A stretch of 64,000 bases of DNA from Anagrus nilaparvatae (taxonomy: Eukaryota > Arthropoda > Insecta > Hymenoptera > Mymaridae): the NCBI GenBank assembly GCA_022575985.1, contig JAKSXM010000285.1, forward strand, positions 124,001 through 188,000, in the 5' to 3' direction. Under the pieces are notes generated by a model. That model made no database searches. It worked only from the letters and a program-made list of their open reading frames with translations, and had not been told where the DNA came from. Position numbers and translations under genes: made by a program. This document shows, piece after piece, positions 19,568 to 31,822 of the stretch; position 1 is the first letter of the stretch, and every line of letters begins with the position of its first letter.

Positions 19568-19725
19568 TTATCCTGCCATTCTGAGTAATAAAATAAGATT
19601 CTGTCAAATTCTACATTGCACAAGTAATCTAATTGTGTTAAAAATCGTTTAACAAAAACCGACTTTCTAGCCTGTGTTGGTCCGGCTATTTGACATGTAA
19701 ATGGATGTTGCCACCTTGTATCCAT
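19568..19725 (-). pseudogene. Polinton packaging ATPase, N-terminal part
   Basis: Starts MDTRWQHPFTCQIAGPTQ at 19725. The Walker A loop reads GPTQARKS instead of GxxxxGKS/T: the invariant Gly before Lys is replaced by Arg (AGA), which should abolish nucleotide binding. FYYSEWQ then runs into the gypsy insertion at 19568. The frame resumes correctly at 7193 on the other side. Confidence 0.82.
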
Positions 19726-20133
19726 TGGGTTTACTATTTAAATATACTCTTTAAGTGCCTTTATATACTTATAAACTTGAAGACAATGCCACCAACTAAG
19801 AGAGAAAGGGTTTTAAAAAGTAATTATTTTATCATGATATATTTTATTTAAAAATTTTTTATTTAAAAAAAAGAAATTTTATTTTAAAAATTTTAATAAC
19901 TTTATACAGATTAAAACATTATTTTACATACAAATAACCATTAATCATTATATACACAAATTTATTTACAATCGTTTTATTTAATATCTACTTTATTTTA
20001 ATATCTACTTAATTTTATTTACAATTGTTACATTGTCTAATTATTAACATAATTTATTTTTTACAAATGAAATGTAATATTTGTTATATATGATATTTAC
20101 AAGCTTTCTAATTTTATAAACTAAATAGAGAAT
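19726..20133. other. AT-rich spacer between polymerase and ATPase
   Basis: About 400 bp, almost entirely A and T. No gene is visible. It separates two convergent-in-order minus-strand Polinton genes and could hold the ATPase promoter. Confidence 0.4.
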
Positions 20134-23100
20134 TTATACGATATTTTCTTTATAATCATAAGGTAAAGAAAAATCGTGTTTGATGAGTCGCCTTTTTTTT
20201 TTGCTACTACACAACAGGTCTTGGTTTCATTCAAACTTATAACTTCGTGAGTTCGTGTACGCCTTATGGCTGAAATAAGTTTTATATCGTGGTTTTGGTC
20301 GTCACTATCGTCTACGTATGTCCCCGCGCATCTATCACTCGAATCAAAATTTAAATTCATTATTAATTTATCAATACTTTCAAAGTTGATTTTTTCTGAA
20401 TTTTCATAATTTAAACTTATGCCTTTAACCTTACACACCGTTTTTGTTTCACCGGACGGTAGATTTACAATATAACTGTAAAATTTAGGGCCCCCGCTTA
20501 GGAACTTTGAAATATATGCCCCTTCACCAAAGGGTGCTAGTTCATCGATTAACTCCCCTAATAAATTACCTATCGGTGGCTCACACAGCCCCTCCTTGGC
20601 CACAAAAATTACCGAATCGGTGTCATATTATAAAACCCTAGAACCCAGTTTTTCTAACGTATCGTAAAGCATTAGACGCCCATAAGCGGTCACGAATGAC
20701 GCCACGACGACATTGCTTGTTTGGATCGCATCATCAATATAACACCACTTAACGTAAAGTATATCGTCGCTTACTATAATAATATCAGTGATCTCCTTTT
20801 CTTGGTCACTTAATATATTTAAAAGCTGTTCACGTGATTGAACAATTTCTGTCTGGCCTAAATTAGAACGCTGAGCCATTTTACCCCAAAAAGAGTTAAT
20901 TAAAAGTTTAGCCATGCTGCGTAAACCATTATTAGGTTTTATATTATCTTTTTCTAATTGGATGCCTTCTTCGCTAGCATAATTGGCTATGTATGCGTCT
21001 TTTTTTCTTCGGTATCGCATTCGCTCGGGTAACCGCTAGCCTCTTGTTTAATCTTCAAAAATGTGTCAATATATTCCACGAAAAGTCCTCCTTCTTTTGT
21101 AACGGGGTCAAAACACGTCAATGAATACTGCCATATTATGTAAATTTGTAGGATCTTATAACCAATTTCTATTGCTTTTCGCAATTCAGCAGCAACAAAA
21201 GTTCCAGTTATAGCTCTATCATTTATATTTTTGTGATTGCAATCGTTCGCATTTGCTTTTAAACAACACGTATGACAAAGACCGAATATTAATCGACCAT
21301 TATATTTTTGGCCAAGTAGTGGAATATAGTGATTTTGTGGTGGTAAAATTTTACAATTGACTATACCGTGTACACGAGATAAATTTTGATTATCCTCACC
21401 AGTCAATTCAACACATTCACTCGCTAAATAAATTTTTGGGTGGCCAAGTAGGAAGCTTTTAGTTTTACAAATATAGGGGTACATAGATGTAAAATCAACA
21501 TACTTTATTTTTTTGTCGTTTTCTGTACGACCGCCAGAAAGAGCATCACGGGGGTTTATAGTTGTAATCGTTTTTAGGGGGTGTCTCGAAAGATATTCGC
21601 GTAACCATGGTGTTTCTTTTTTAATAGCGTCAAATTCACACTCCCACATCGCCTCTAGTTCATAACCTAAAGCAATAATTTTTCTTCTTTTATTTAATGT
21701 TTCCTCATAAAGTTGATGTTATGAGTTAAGTTAAACTTTTAACCATTTGTGTAATTTTATTCCTGCCTATTTTTTACATAAAATGCAACCGTGATAATAA
21801 CAACCGTGCAATTCAAATACTAAGCCCTTACATACTATCATTTTTTTCTAAAAAACCATCAACCTTGATACCCCCTTCGAATTTATGTTCACGACCTCTT
21901 CCTGCAGATTTAATTCGTTTATTTAATAATTTTTCCTTATAAGCAATCCATTCTAAAGATTTTTGGGAGTGTTTGTCTACACTATAATACCTCATTACAG
22001 GGGTATCATATAATTAAATAATTTATAATAATTACTCATATATTTGAAACACTTCAGTTGCCTAACCGCCTAGTTCGTCTGGAAGTGTCAAGCGATCCTC
22101 AGAGCCCTTGTACAGTCCCCAACTTAAACTATCCCAGCAGGTATGTGTTAACTGCTTGCACGCTAGGTGCAATACAGTTGGGTTTAAGGATATTCTAGAT
22201 GTTCTTGTAGAGAACACTTATAAACGAATGCATAAGCCGCTTTGTGAGACTTTTTGGTATAATAAATAATAAATCAATTATATTTAATTTAAATTATTTA
22301 TTGTAATACTGGATAACTTACATCATAGTTGTTTATCCCAAGTCTCCAAAGCATGCGTTAAAGTATCTCGCAAACGTTCTCCCTTTATACTATTTGCGAG
22401 ACACACACACAAGCTTGGATTTTTACTATGAGAAAAACTTCTGGAAGGTTCTCGAAATTTCTATTATGAATTATTTATTAATAATAGAAATTTCATTTAC
22501 ATATTTAATATGAAATACTGATTTTTTATATTTTAAATTTATTTTTATTATTTTAAATAATATTTATTTTATTATCTAATATTATGAGAGCAGGAAAATA
22601 ATCCTTTTTATTTTCTAAGTAAATTTCGTAATTAGCTTATAGTTAGTTATTATCTTTGAAGTTAATTAATTATATTAAATTAATTGTAAAAAATTAATAA
22701 AAGGGTTATTTCCTGCTTTCATAAAAAAAATCATTATTAATTTATTTACATGTATATACATATTTAGGTTATTTAATACCTAAATTTTATTTAAATATTT
22801 TCCTTTGTCATCAAAATGATATTGTAAAAAAGTTAAAAAATAGATTTTAAAATATTTATCAATTTTATGACTGGAAAGTGCTGCCATCAATGTGGTTTAA
22901 AATAAGATTTGAATTTACGCAGTTTTAAAACTAATACATTTACATAATTTATATATTGATAAGTGGCGCCTCCTATCAATATAGCATGTGAATTTAAATG
23001 AGTTCAAATACATTTAACCGCGGTTGTTCTCCATCTTTCTCTCTTATATAATATAAACAGGGGTCGTGTATCATGTCGTTACAACTCGTCGATAAACAAA

Positions 23101-24758
23101 ACTGGGAATCAATCCTATAGTATTAGGCTTTATAAATTTTTTACGATAAACTTTTGAAACAGCTGATGCTATTGTGTATGTTGACTCTGAGAAGGGACAT
23201 AAACCACCGTATTGTATAAAAATTTAACGAAATTTTAAACAAGCAAGTCTTAACAGGTTTACATCAGCTAAACAGTAACTCTCGAGTTCCCTTTGAAATT
23301 CAAAAATATAATTAGGGTATGTCTCGTCATGCCACCTAAGAAAAACTGCTCTTTCTTTAGTACTCATAGAATCAGGGGCATAAAATTTTTTATCCGGTAA
23401 TGGGCCTCTATAATTTTTATTTTCATATTTGTTAAAGAGGTGAGGAAAAGAACCCTTTTGGGCCTCTAAATTAAAAGCTGCGGGAAGCGCACTTAGTTTT
23501 GATTGAAAAAAATTAATGCTGTCAATGAATTTACAAGGACCACATTCTAAAAGTATAATATTGGTACCTTTTAATATACCGTTAGGTTTTAATTTCCTAT
23601 TTTCCACTAGCTCGCGTAGTATAAACTGTGTGTCAAAGGTTTTCGCGTTGTGTGCTATACAAATTATTTGTGAAAAACGGTTATTCCTGCTACTAGGTTT
23701 AACATATAAATCTACTAATTCTTTAACAGGATTATTACGTAATATGTGTTGTCGCTCACCTCAACTATCGCATTTATTTTGCATATTAGTATCTAAAATA
23801 CATAGGGAGCAAACGTGTTGTATAATACATAGATTAGGAATATGTAATTTGAAATTAGGGTTATTTTTAAAATTTTTTTCAGCAACTGTTTCAAATCACA
23901 AAAAACAAAAAAAATATCTTTTTTAGATTTTTTAGACTCTGTAATTTTTTGCATAAAACATAGGTCGTTAATATTATGTGTTTTTTACACCTATCACAAT
24001 AATTAAACATGCATCTATGGTTTTTTTCTTTATATTTATTAACGATTTTGAAACATCTGCTGCATGCGTAAATTGTTTCGCATACTGTTTTAGTACCCTT
24101 TTTTTGCATAGGATTTAAATGATTGGCTAAACACTTGGCATTATAAAAATACCTGTTACACCTTAAACAATGTTTATCAGGCGTTTTAGATGAACTGCAT
24201 TGCAGGGTTATAAAACATTGTGAACACGTACTGTTACATTTATGATTACTTATTAGATTGTTAGCAGTGTTACAAACGGCACAGAAGAAAAAAACACGCC
24301 CCCCTTAAACATAGAATTGTATCGTAATGCCTTTCATCGTATAGTAGATTTATACAACCTTTAACGGGTATGTTCCTCTCGGCTAAAAAATTTATACCGT
24401 TGAATTATGGGGCTTTAGATGATCCTAATAATTCTTTCTCATAAGCCATTATGGCTAAACCTTTTGTAACCGCTAAGTAAGCTTGAACTCGTTTAATTTC
24501 ATGCACACCACAACCCCCCTCAGGTATCGTTTTGATGGTATTATCTAATAGCGAAATAGCCTTTCTTCTTTGCAATAAGGATTTTCTGATTTTAGCACAG
24601 TTACTTTTGTTTTCAGCCGTATTACATTCTTTAAACTCGAAATATTTAATTCCTCCAACAATTGCTCTAAATAAATAGAGATTACCACGCGTACTACTAA
24701 CCATCGTTTTTTTATTTACAGCATCGATTAGGCTTGTATTTCGACCTTCACCACTCAT
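20134..24758 (-). pseudogene. Polinton protein-primed family B DNA polymerase, heavily decayed
   Basis: Homology runs from an N-terminal region (CGVHEIKRVQAYL, GCINLLYDERHY) through a CxxC-rich zinc region (CAVC, CSQC, CLRC, CSRC, CDRC), exonuclease segment (HNAKTFDTQFI) and KYVDFTSMYPY (motif A), KLLINSFWGKM (motif B) and YDTDSVIF (motif C) to a thumb region with GPKFYSYIV. Lesions include in-frame stops at about 24405, 23764, 23224 and 20628-20630 (directly before YDTDS), frameshifts in the exonuclease DFET region (near 23893), at a poly(A) run near 21000 and near 20193, plus the insertion at about 22004-23103. The end is the TAA at 20134. Non-functional. Confidence 0.85.
22004..23103 (-). 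mobile_element. 1.1 kb insertion inside the polymerase gene, probably a solo LTR
   Basis: Polymerase homology stops after TIGLIP at about 23104 and resumes with VMRYYSVDKHSQKSLEW at about 22003. The intervening DNA has no ORF. In sense minus it has TATATTATATAAGAG near its start and AATAAATAATT further in, and a 9 bp hairpin (TCTCGCAAA/TTTGCGAGA at 22366-22401). Promoter plus polyadenylation signals suggest an LTR, but clear TG...CA ends and a target duplication were not identified (only CCC is shared at the junctions). Confidence 0.45.
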
Positions 24759-24793
24759 ATTGTTTACCGTGGTAACGGTTATAGTAAACGAAT

Positions 24794-26193
24794 CTACCGC
24801 ACTAAAGCAGTCGTTACTGCTGCCTTTTTCCGTTTGTCCAGCAGTTCCTCTTGATCCCTTTTACGCTTAGCAACTGTTGATTGTCGTGTATTATTCTCAT
24901 AAGTGGTTGGACGTCTTGATGGTCCCGGTTGAAAAACTTCTTCTTTGTACCGACGTCGTTCAGCATCTTCTGTATTTAATATAGAATGCCATTCTGAGCG
25001 GTATCTGTGCGCTAAATCTTGATTTTTTTCAAGACAATCGTATGCGGTTGATGGCTCGTAATCATTAGTTATATTCCGTATATTTAAATAATTAGGTTGC
25101 GGCTCATCATCTGAATCCCTGCTCTCAACCTCTTGATTGGGGTTTTGATTATCCGGTTCATTTGTTGAAATTGCATCATCAAGCACATCCTCAAATAGCC
25201 GCATAAAATCAGGGTTTAATAAATTTGGTGATAATTGACTACTGTTATCATCAACGGCCTGTGGTTCGTAAAATGTTGTAGCATCAGATGGATGGTTTGA
25301 ATTTTCCTCATACTGGTTCGGTTCTACTAGCTCTGATGAGCTGTTTGTATCAGGGTGACTATTGTGATCGGTACTGACTCGTGAATGACCAGCGTTATCA
25401 TCATCATCATCTAATAAATGCAAAAGGTCTAAGTAGTTGGATCTTTCAACAGGATTATTACGCAAATAATCACCAGTTATTTGCTCGACTTCCTGATCGT
25501 TAAAATCAGGAAGAACATCTTCAGGTGGTAAGTATTGAAAAGCTGAAATTTTTAAAATTTTGTTTCGTAAAGTTTATTTCCTAGTTAATTTTTTATAAAA
25601 TATGTTGTTAATTTACGTTTATAGTAAAATTAAAATATTTGAAATCCGTAAATTTACACCAAATGTGTTTTTATTTAAGAAATAAAAATTATGTTTAGAA
25701 TTACTCTAATATCAATTTACACTAAATGTGTTTTTTATTTAAGAAATCAAAAACGTGCTTAGAATTACTTTAATATTGCAAAATATTTAAATATTAACTT
25801 AAAAATTTCTACAAATGTTTTACTAATTCATAATGTTTAATAAGAATTACTCAAAAAATTAAGAATTCAAAATTGTGCTTAGAATTACGCTAATGTTATT
25901 AAACATTGCTACAGAAAAATTATATTTTACTAATTTATAATTTTGATAAAAATTACTCTAAATATTAAGAAGTAAAAATCGTGTTTTGGAATTACTATGA
26001 AACATTTTTAGAGTAATTTAATAATTACAAAATAATAGCTACTCATTTTTTTATTACGGATTCAAAATTGTGCACAGAATGACTCTAATTTTTTAAAGGT
26101 TTGTGCATAATATTCACTTACGCGAATTAGCTGGTTCATCGTCTATAAGTACCGGATCAAATTGATGTAACTCTGCATCGGTTATGCTGTTGC
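24794..26193 (-). CDS. Acidic spliced ORF upstream of the Polinton polymerase
   Basis: Exon 26193-26122 (SITDAELHQFDPVLIDDEPANS) ends in a perfect donor GTAAGT and joins in frame to 25542-24794 after an AATTTCAG acceptor. The spliced product is at least 273 residues: acidic and Asn/Ser/Asp-rich, with a DDDDD run, then NYLNIRNITNDYEPSTAYD, a PGPSRR motif and a basic C-terminus (AKRKRDQEELLDKRKKA). Upstream exons may exist, since the first exon starts in mid-codon at an acceptor. No family recognised. It could be the N-terminal region of the polymerase protein or a separate Polinton gene; no frame-breaking lesion is seen within it. Confidence 0.5.
25668..26070. repeat. Degenerate repeat in the intron of the acidic ORF
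   Basis: A unit close to AAAATCGTGCTTAGAATTAC recurs at least five times with AT-rich spacers, fused to segments such as TTTACTAATTTATAAT. The copies have diverged; spacing is irregular at about 60-110 bp. The repeat fills most of the intron 25543-26121. Confidence 0.5.
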
Positions 26194-26570
26194 CTAATAA
26201 TTATTTATATTTATATTATTAATATTTATTTATTTAGAATAAGAAAAAAAGAATAAAAGTTTCTAATTTTTTTCCCATGATATACAAATACTTGGTATCT
26301 AATAACCATATATTTAAGTTACCGTTAGATCTATAGAATATGTTTTTTAAATGACCTTGGTGTTTTGATGACTTGGTTAACAGGTTACGCATTATATACA
26401 TAGCATAATTTGCCATCATTTTATACATATACATGTATACATATATATATATATGTATACTCTTGACCATTTAAATGTAGGTCAGAAGGTGTGGGTGGTT
26501 AATGACCTCATGATTTAGGATGCTCTAATTATGCACCACTGGGGGTTGGGGAGGTATAAGATAACAGCTA
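26194..26570. other. AT-rich stretch with a TA/TG microsatellite
   Basis: Contains alternating TATACATGTATACATATATA near 26425-26460. No credible gene. Confidence 0.5.
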
Positions 26571-26639
26571 CATGCTATTGGATGTACCGATTACGCAACA
26601 GGTCAATGACCGGACTGAACTCATACACCTACTACTTTC

Positions 26640-27359
26640 GTTATCTCAATATACTCCTACAAATATTATATACTTTCAAGTAGTTTTTCATCAGCTAGAT
26701 TTTCATAAATGCTTAGTATATTCTGTGCCACATCTTGATGAAGAGGTTCTGGATGTTTAAAATTCTTTAAATCTTTATTTGCCTTGGCTTTTTGTCAATC
26801 ACACCAAGACTCAGCTCTGGACGGTCAATTTTTGTGTCTCGTAAGCTTTTTTATTAGACTTTGTGTCAGTTTACCTTTTTGTTCCAAATGTTTATCTTTA
26901 CATATTTTACGGAGACGTGAGTCAATTCGTTTCTTAACGTGCCCATACGCTTTTACTCAACCCATGAGATAGTTCCATTAATGAAGAAAATAGATTCACT
27001 CCTTGCAAACTAATGCCTAATAGACGCACAACAAACACCAACCGATTATTGATTTCATAGTCAGAGTGAGTTTTAGGCCCAGATTTTATAACTTTACGAT
27101 GACACTTATAAGTAATAATAATCTTAAACCCAAGACCTATGCGGTCAGTTTTCAAGAATTTTAAATCACTTTTACAACCACGACAAATAAAATAATCCGA
27201 AAATGCATTAAAAACTGTGTAAAATTCAATAATTCTATATGCAAATTTTGGATTACTTTTAATATTTGTAAGCGAAGCGTTCATTATTTTTTTTACAAGT
27301 CCCATGCCTTCACCCTCTCCCATACCTTCTTTAGATTCTAAATACTTTGTGAGGCTCAC
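26640..27359 (-). pseudogene. Mutator-like transposase relic
   Basis: Minus-strand frame from 27359 contains GLGFKIIITYKC, SDYEINNRLVFVVRLLGIS and FSSLMELSHGLSK, the pattern of the Mutator-like transposase domain common in insects. Further downstream other frames encode RIDSRLRKICKDK, KGKLTQSLIKKLT and HPEPLHQDVAQNILSIYENL, expected later in the same domain. Several stops and frameshifts intervene (for instance the TGA codons near 26800). A DNA-transposon remnant without intact coding capacity; ends not found. Confidence 0.6.
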
Positions 27360-27509
27360 TTAATAGTCGAAATGATTCTATTTTATTTCCTTTTGGATAG
27401 GTTGACATTTATTTTCACAATTTTTAAAGATTACATTAGAAACTTTTGAAAACAGAAACGCGAATGAAGAAATGAGTTTCATAACCATATACATAAACCA
27501 TTATATGTT

Positions 27510-27582
27510 TATAAAGAAAGAGATAAGAGAGATAAGAGATTTATAGATAAGAGAGTTGATAAGAGATTTATGGATAAGAGTA
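27510..27582. repeat. GATAAGAGA simple repeat
   Basis: GATAAGAGA and GAGATTTATAGATAAG units alternate here. A local microsatellite-like array with no other feature. Confidence 0.6.
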
Positions 27583-27960
27583 TAATTCAGGAATTTTATA
27601 AATAGAGGATTTAGCCTTATTTAAGTGCGGTATAGCATTCGAACGAAAATAGTGAAAAAATCGTACCGTAACTACTCTTGGTGAAGTAGCTGTAACATCA
27701 AAAGCAGTTGAGATAAATACCTAAAAATTTTTTTACATATTTTTAAGGTGTTATACTAACTTTTTAGATTCAAAAAATTTTTTTTTGATTTTAGGTTTCA
27801 TTTTCATAGCATTCCCTCTTAAAAGAACTACTTTCATTGCTATATGCTGAAAATTTAGTCGATCATATATTAACAGGCCATAAACATTATCATGCCATCT
27901 GAACTAACATACTTACTCAAATAGCATTGATAAAATTAATTTTAACAAACGTAAATTTAA

Positions 27961-28153
27961 GGCGTATCAATCATTTCTAAATTTTTTTTTTTTGAAAATT
28001 CTTTTTTATTGTTTATAAACCTTAAAATTGCAAAAAAAATGGTTTTTGAAATATTAAGATATTAATAAATTTATATTAATATTTTTTTACATATTTTATT
28101 TTTAATTAAATTTATTTATATTATCTTATATGGAAAATAATAAACATAAAAAA
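27961..28153. mobile_element. Partial copy of the TTAA-flanked element
   Basis: Starts GGCGTATCAATCATTTC directly after TTAA (27957-27960) and matches the reverse complement of the right end of the element at 31823-32853, including TTGTTTATAAACC and an AATATTAAGATATTAATA stretch. The other end is missing. Confidence 0.55.
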
Positions 28154-28400
28154 AACTTATAACCGGTTTGTGTAAATACAATCTAAATGCATGGAACATG
28201 TTTACTTCCAGATGAGGACTAGGTATCATACAAATATTACTCAACATTACAATACAATTATCTATTTTTATAATTTGTAATTTTCACCTCACTAGCTTTT
28301 AAGATTCTAAACTCAAACTATTTTGATTCCCTAAACCTGAAGTACTCTAAGTCCCTTAATCAATATTATTCCAAACCCCTAAACCTGAATGATTCCAAGT
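28154..28400. repeat. Dispersed repeat related to the copies at 59382 and 53530
   Basis: Begins ACTTATAACCGGTTTGTG and contains ATGGAACATGTTTACTTCC and repeated CCCTAAACCTGA strings. A clearly similar block lies at 59382-59640. This copy ends abruptly near a gypsy fragment. Confidence 0.65.
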
Positions 28401-28463
28401 CCCTGAACCAGAATTACCAAAAAAACAAGTGGCCGAGACGTTCGCTCGATTTCAGGGCCTTGG

Positions 28464-29070
28464 TTAACGCCCCTCTCCTCTTAGGAACCTTATGACTTTA
28501 TTAGTTTTAATTTTAACATTACTGTTTTTGAAAACTTGTTCTACAAGGTACGGTCCTTCAGAAGGTTTTTTGTGTAGTTTAGGGTCTTTATACAACCAAA
28601 CCTTATCTCCTACCTTGTAGTTCTGAATTCTAGCCATCTTGTAATATTGTATCTTAGAACGTTCTTTGGCTTGAACTATGTTGTCATTAGTCAATCTTGG
28701 AATTTCGATCAATTTGGTAATTAATTTCTTTAAATAATTTTTTTAGGTGGGAAGTTGTTCACCCTCTGTAGGGGGTGCAAATGAGGGCATTCAAGCCACC
28801 CTTCCGAATTTCGTAAGGAAAGTATCTGGTCCATTCATGCAACGAGGTATTATAAGAAAAGGTTGCCAAAGCTATATATTTGTCCCAAGTTTCTACCTTC
28901 TCAGTATAATGTCTTAGATACTCAGTTAAAATAATTTGGAATATTTCCAACGAACCGTTACTAGTTGGATGATAGCTAGTGGTCATAATCTGGCCAAACC
29001 TTTTAGCAACTCGTTACATGAGAGTAGAGAAGAAGTTACAGCCCTGATTTGTAAAAATTTTTAAAGGAGA
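28464..29070 (-). pseudogene. Ty3/gypsy pol fragment (integrase end)
   Basis: Minus strand. NQGCNFFSTL (a decayed second-Asp motif) is followed by TTSYHPTSNGSLE, containing the catalytic Glu region, then EYLRHYTEK and WDKYIALATFSYNTS. A second frame (28712-28464) encodes NYKVGDKVWLYKDPKL and GPYLVEQVF, the integrase C-terminal domain. The two are separated by a frameshift and stops. A G/A-rich tract (AGGAGAGGGGCG in sense) at the end may be the old polypurine tract. Similar to the 412/mdg1 lineage by general appearance. Confidence 0.65.
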
Positions 29071-29741
29071 TCCAAAGGTAAAGATGCACCATTACTACAG
29101 ATGCTCATCCAATTTCAGCTATCGAATAAAACGATTTTTCCAGATATTATTACATTCTTGAAATAAAAAGAAATATTACAACCAAATTAACATAATTGAC
29201 TAAATTTTCGAAAATAATCTATTTATATTTGTTTTATTCAAGAATGTTACTTTTTACAGTTTATATAATTATTCTATGATTATATATCAATAATAATTTT
29301 TTTTGAAATACGTGCACACGTTTTTCTTTAGATTTTTGTTTTTAATTCTTAATAACCTGAGTCCTGTTGAGGATGGAGCACCCTTAGTGGAGTATTTATA
29401 ACCCTTTTCATCTATATATCCCCTTTCTTTTTCAATACGTTTCTCGAAGATATTGAAAGGTTTCATTTTAAAAACAAAAATTCACAAGACTAAAAAATTT
29501 CTAACACGACAAAGTTTAAAAAAAAAAGTTAAATTTCAACATTAGTCCCCTCAAACTATCAAGAGTCAATTGAATTCATCAAGAAAACTTACCTTTTATA
29601 GAACCCTCAACAAAATTTTTTTTTACTTGACCCACTAAATTTTATTTATTTTTTCAAAAAAGTTTTTTTTTATAAAATGAAAGTGTTAAATGTCATTGAA
29701 GTTATGAACGTTCAACGAACAATACCTAACCTAAACTGGTT
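29071..29741. other. AT-rich intergenic stretch
   Basis: No gene or repeat recognised in about 670 bp apart from A and T runs. Confidence 0.4.
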
Positions 29742-31822
29742 AAAATACCCTGCCAACTAGCTGGCACTGAGGTTCCTCAAACAATGGGCTGTAATCTTAA
29801 TTTACAAAAAATATTATTGATTACAACCATGCAATTATACCTACATTTTTCGTTTTTAGTAGCTGGTAAAGTAGATTATTAAGATCATTTTGTTATTAAA
29901 GTGAAAATTCTAGCGTCCATGGATTGGTCGCGCCGGCGTTAATGGATTTTAAATCATTTTTGCATAATTAAAAAGAGAGAAATATAAAAAAAGCTAATTT
30001 TATTTTTTTTTATAAAAGAAATGGTTGGTAACGATGCGAAAATTACAAATATTCGCTCAATTATTATAAAAAGATAGGAGTTTTTACCAGAATTTATAAT
30101 AATTTCTTATAATTTATTTTCTCAGTGTACTCCTTGCATTTGACCAATCTTCCGCAACAATGATAATGATAATAATAATAATATTTTGTAATAAAAAAAA
30201 TAGCCACATTAATTGCTTCAAGATTTTAACATTATTTATATTATTTCTATTAATCACAAAATAATAAATTATTTAATTCTATAAATTGTTTGATTCTTTA
30301 AAAAATGCCAATATAACTTTTAAATATAACTTTAAAATGCAAACATAACCATTTAATATTTTTAGGCTGTTTATTATTTTTTATAATTTCATTAAGCTGC
30401 ATACATAAATAAACATAGCAACGAACAAAATAATCCGAGGAAGTCAAAAAGAGGCAAGATTTCCATCATTTTTTCTTGTGTGATATAATTTATATCAAAA
30501 TAAAAAAAAAAATTGTGATCGGTTACAAAAAATTACTATAAACTAAATTTCTAAAACTTGTACTCTCATTAAAATAAATTAGATATGTCAAATACGAAAA
30601 ATAAATTTGATGTTTTATGTATTTTTTTGTAACGAAGATTTTGGAGAAAAAAATTTTCAAAGAATTAATTATCAGATTCAAGATATTGAGTAAAAATCAT
30701 ACTTTCAAGTATAAGTACTTTCATGGAAATAAATGAGGTATTGCATCCAAATTAAAAAAAAAAAAAGTATTTTGAGATTTTTTTAATAAAAAAATTTTTG
30801 GAAAAAAAAGTTAGGTATTCGTTCGATAATAAATTGTTTTGGAATATCACTGGTTATAATATTTTAAAATATTAGTACTTTCATAGAATTAAAAGAGGTA
30901 TTACACCAAAAAAATATTGCAATTTTTTTTATTTTTCTTTTTTTTTAATTTAGATAATAAAAATTTTGAAAAAATTAAGTATCAATTCCAAAAAATTACT
31001 GTAAACGAGGTTCTTAAAACTAGTACTTACATGGAAATAAATTAGGTACTACGTCCAAAAAGAAAAAAAAGTTTCGTATTTTTTGTATTTTTTTGTGAAA
31101 AAAATTTTAGGAAAAAAATTTTCAAATAATTAAGTATCAGAATGGAGATATCAAGTAAAAACCATACTTTCAAGTATAAGTACTTTCATGGAAATAAATG
31201 AGGTATTACATCCAAAATAAAAAAAAAAGGGGGGGGTTTGAGATTTTTTGATAAAAAAATGTTTGGAAAAAAAATTAGGTCTTAATTCGATAATGGTTTT
31301 GAAATATCACTAGTTACAATATTTTCAGATAATTGTACTTTCATAGAATTAAATGAGGTATTACACCAAAAAAAAAAAAAAATATTGCAGTTTTTTTTAT
31401 TTTTATTTTTTTTTTTAATTTTGACAAAAAAAATTTTGAAAAAATTAAGTATCAGATCCAAAAAATTACAATAAACAAGGTTCTTAAAAGTAGTACTTCC
31501 ATGAAAATAAATTAGGTACTAAGTCCAAAAAGAAAAAAAAAATTGGTATTTTTTGTATTTTTTTGTGAAAAAAATTTTAGAAAAAAAAATTTCAGAAAAT
31601 TAAGTATCAGATTCGAGATATAGTGTAAAAACCATACTTTCAAATATAAGTACTTTCATGGAAATAAATGAGGTATTACATCGAAATTAAAAAAAAAATG
31701 GGGGGGTTTGAGATTTTTTGATAAAAAAATGTTCGAAAAAAAAATTAGGTCTTAATTCGATAATGGTTTTGAAATATCACTAGTTATAATATTTTCAGAT
31801 ATTAGTACTTTCATAGAATTAA

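Larger units (their letters stand above)
4880..26193 (-). mobile_element. Polinton/Maverick remnant, split by later insertions
   Basis: A set of minus-strand genes in one order: acidic spliced ORF, DNA polymerase B, packaging ATPase, small basic protein, conserved unknown protein, integrase. This gene content is that of Polintons, large self-synthesising DNA transposons related to adintoviruses and virophages. The Ty3/gypsy element (7194-19567) and a 1.1 kb insertion (about 22004-23103) interrupt it. Without them the remnant is about 7.8 kb. I found no capsid or cysteine protease genes and no terminal inverted repeats, so it is truncated at both ends or internally deleted. Every recognisable core gene is broken. 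Confidence 0.85.
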
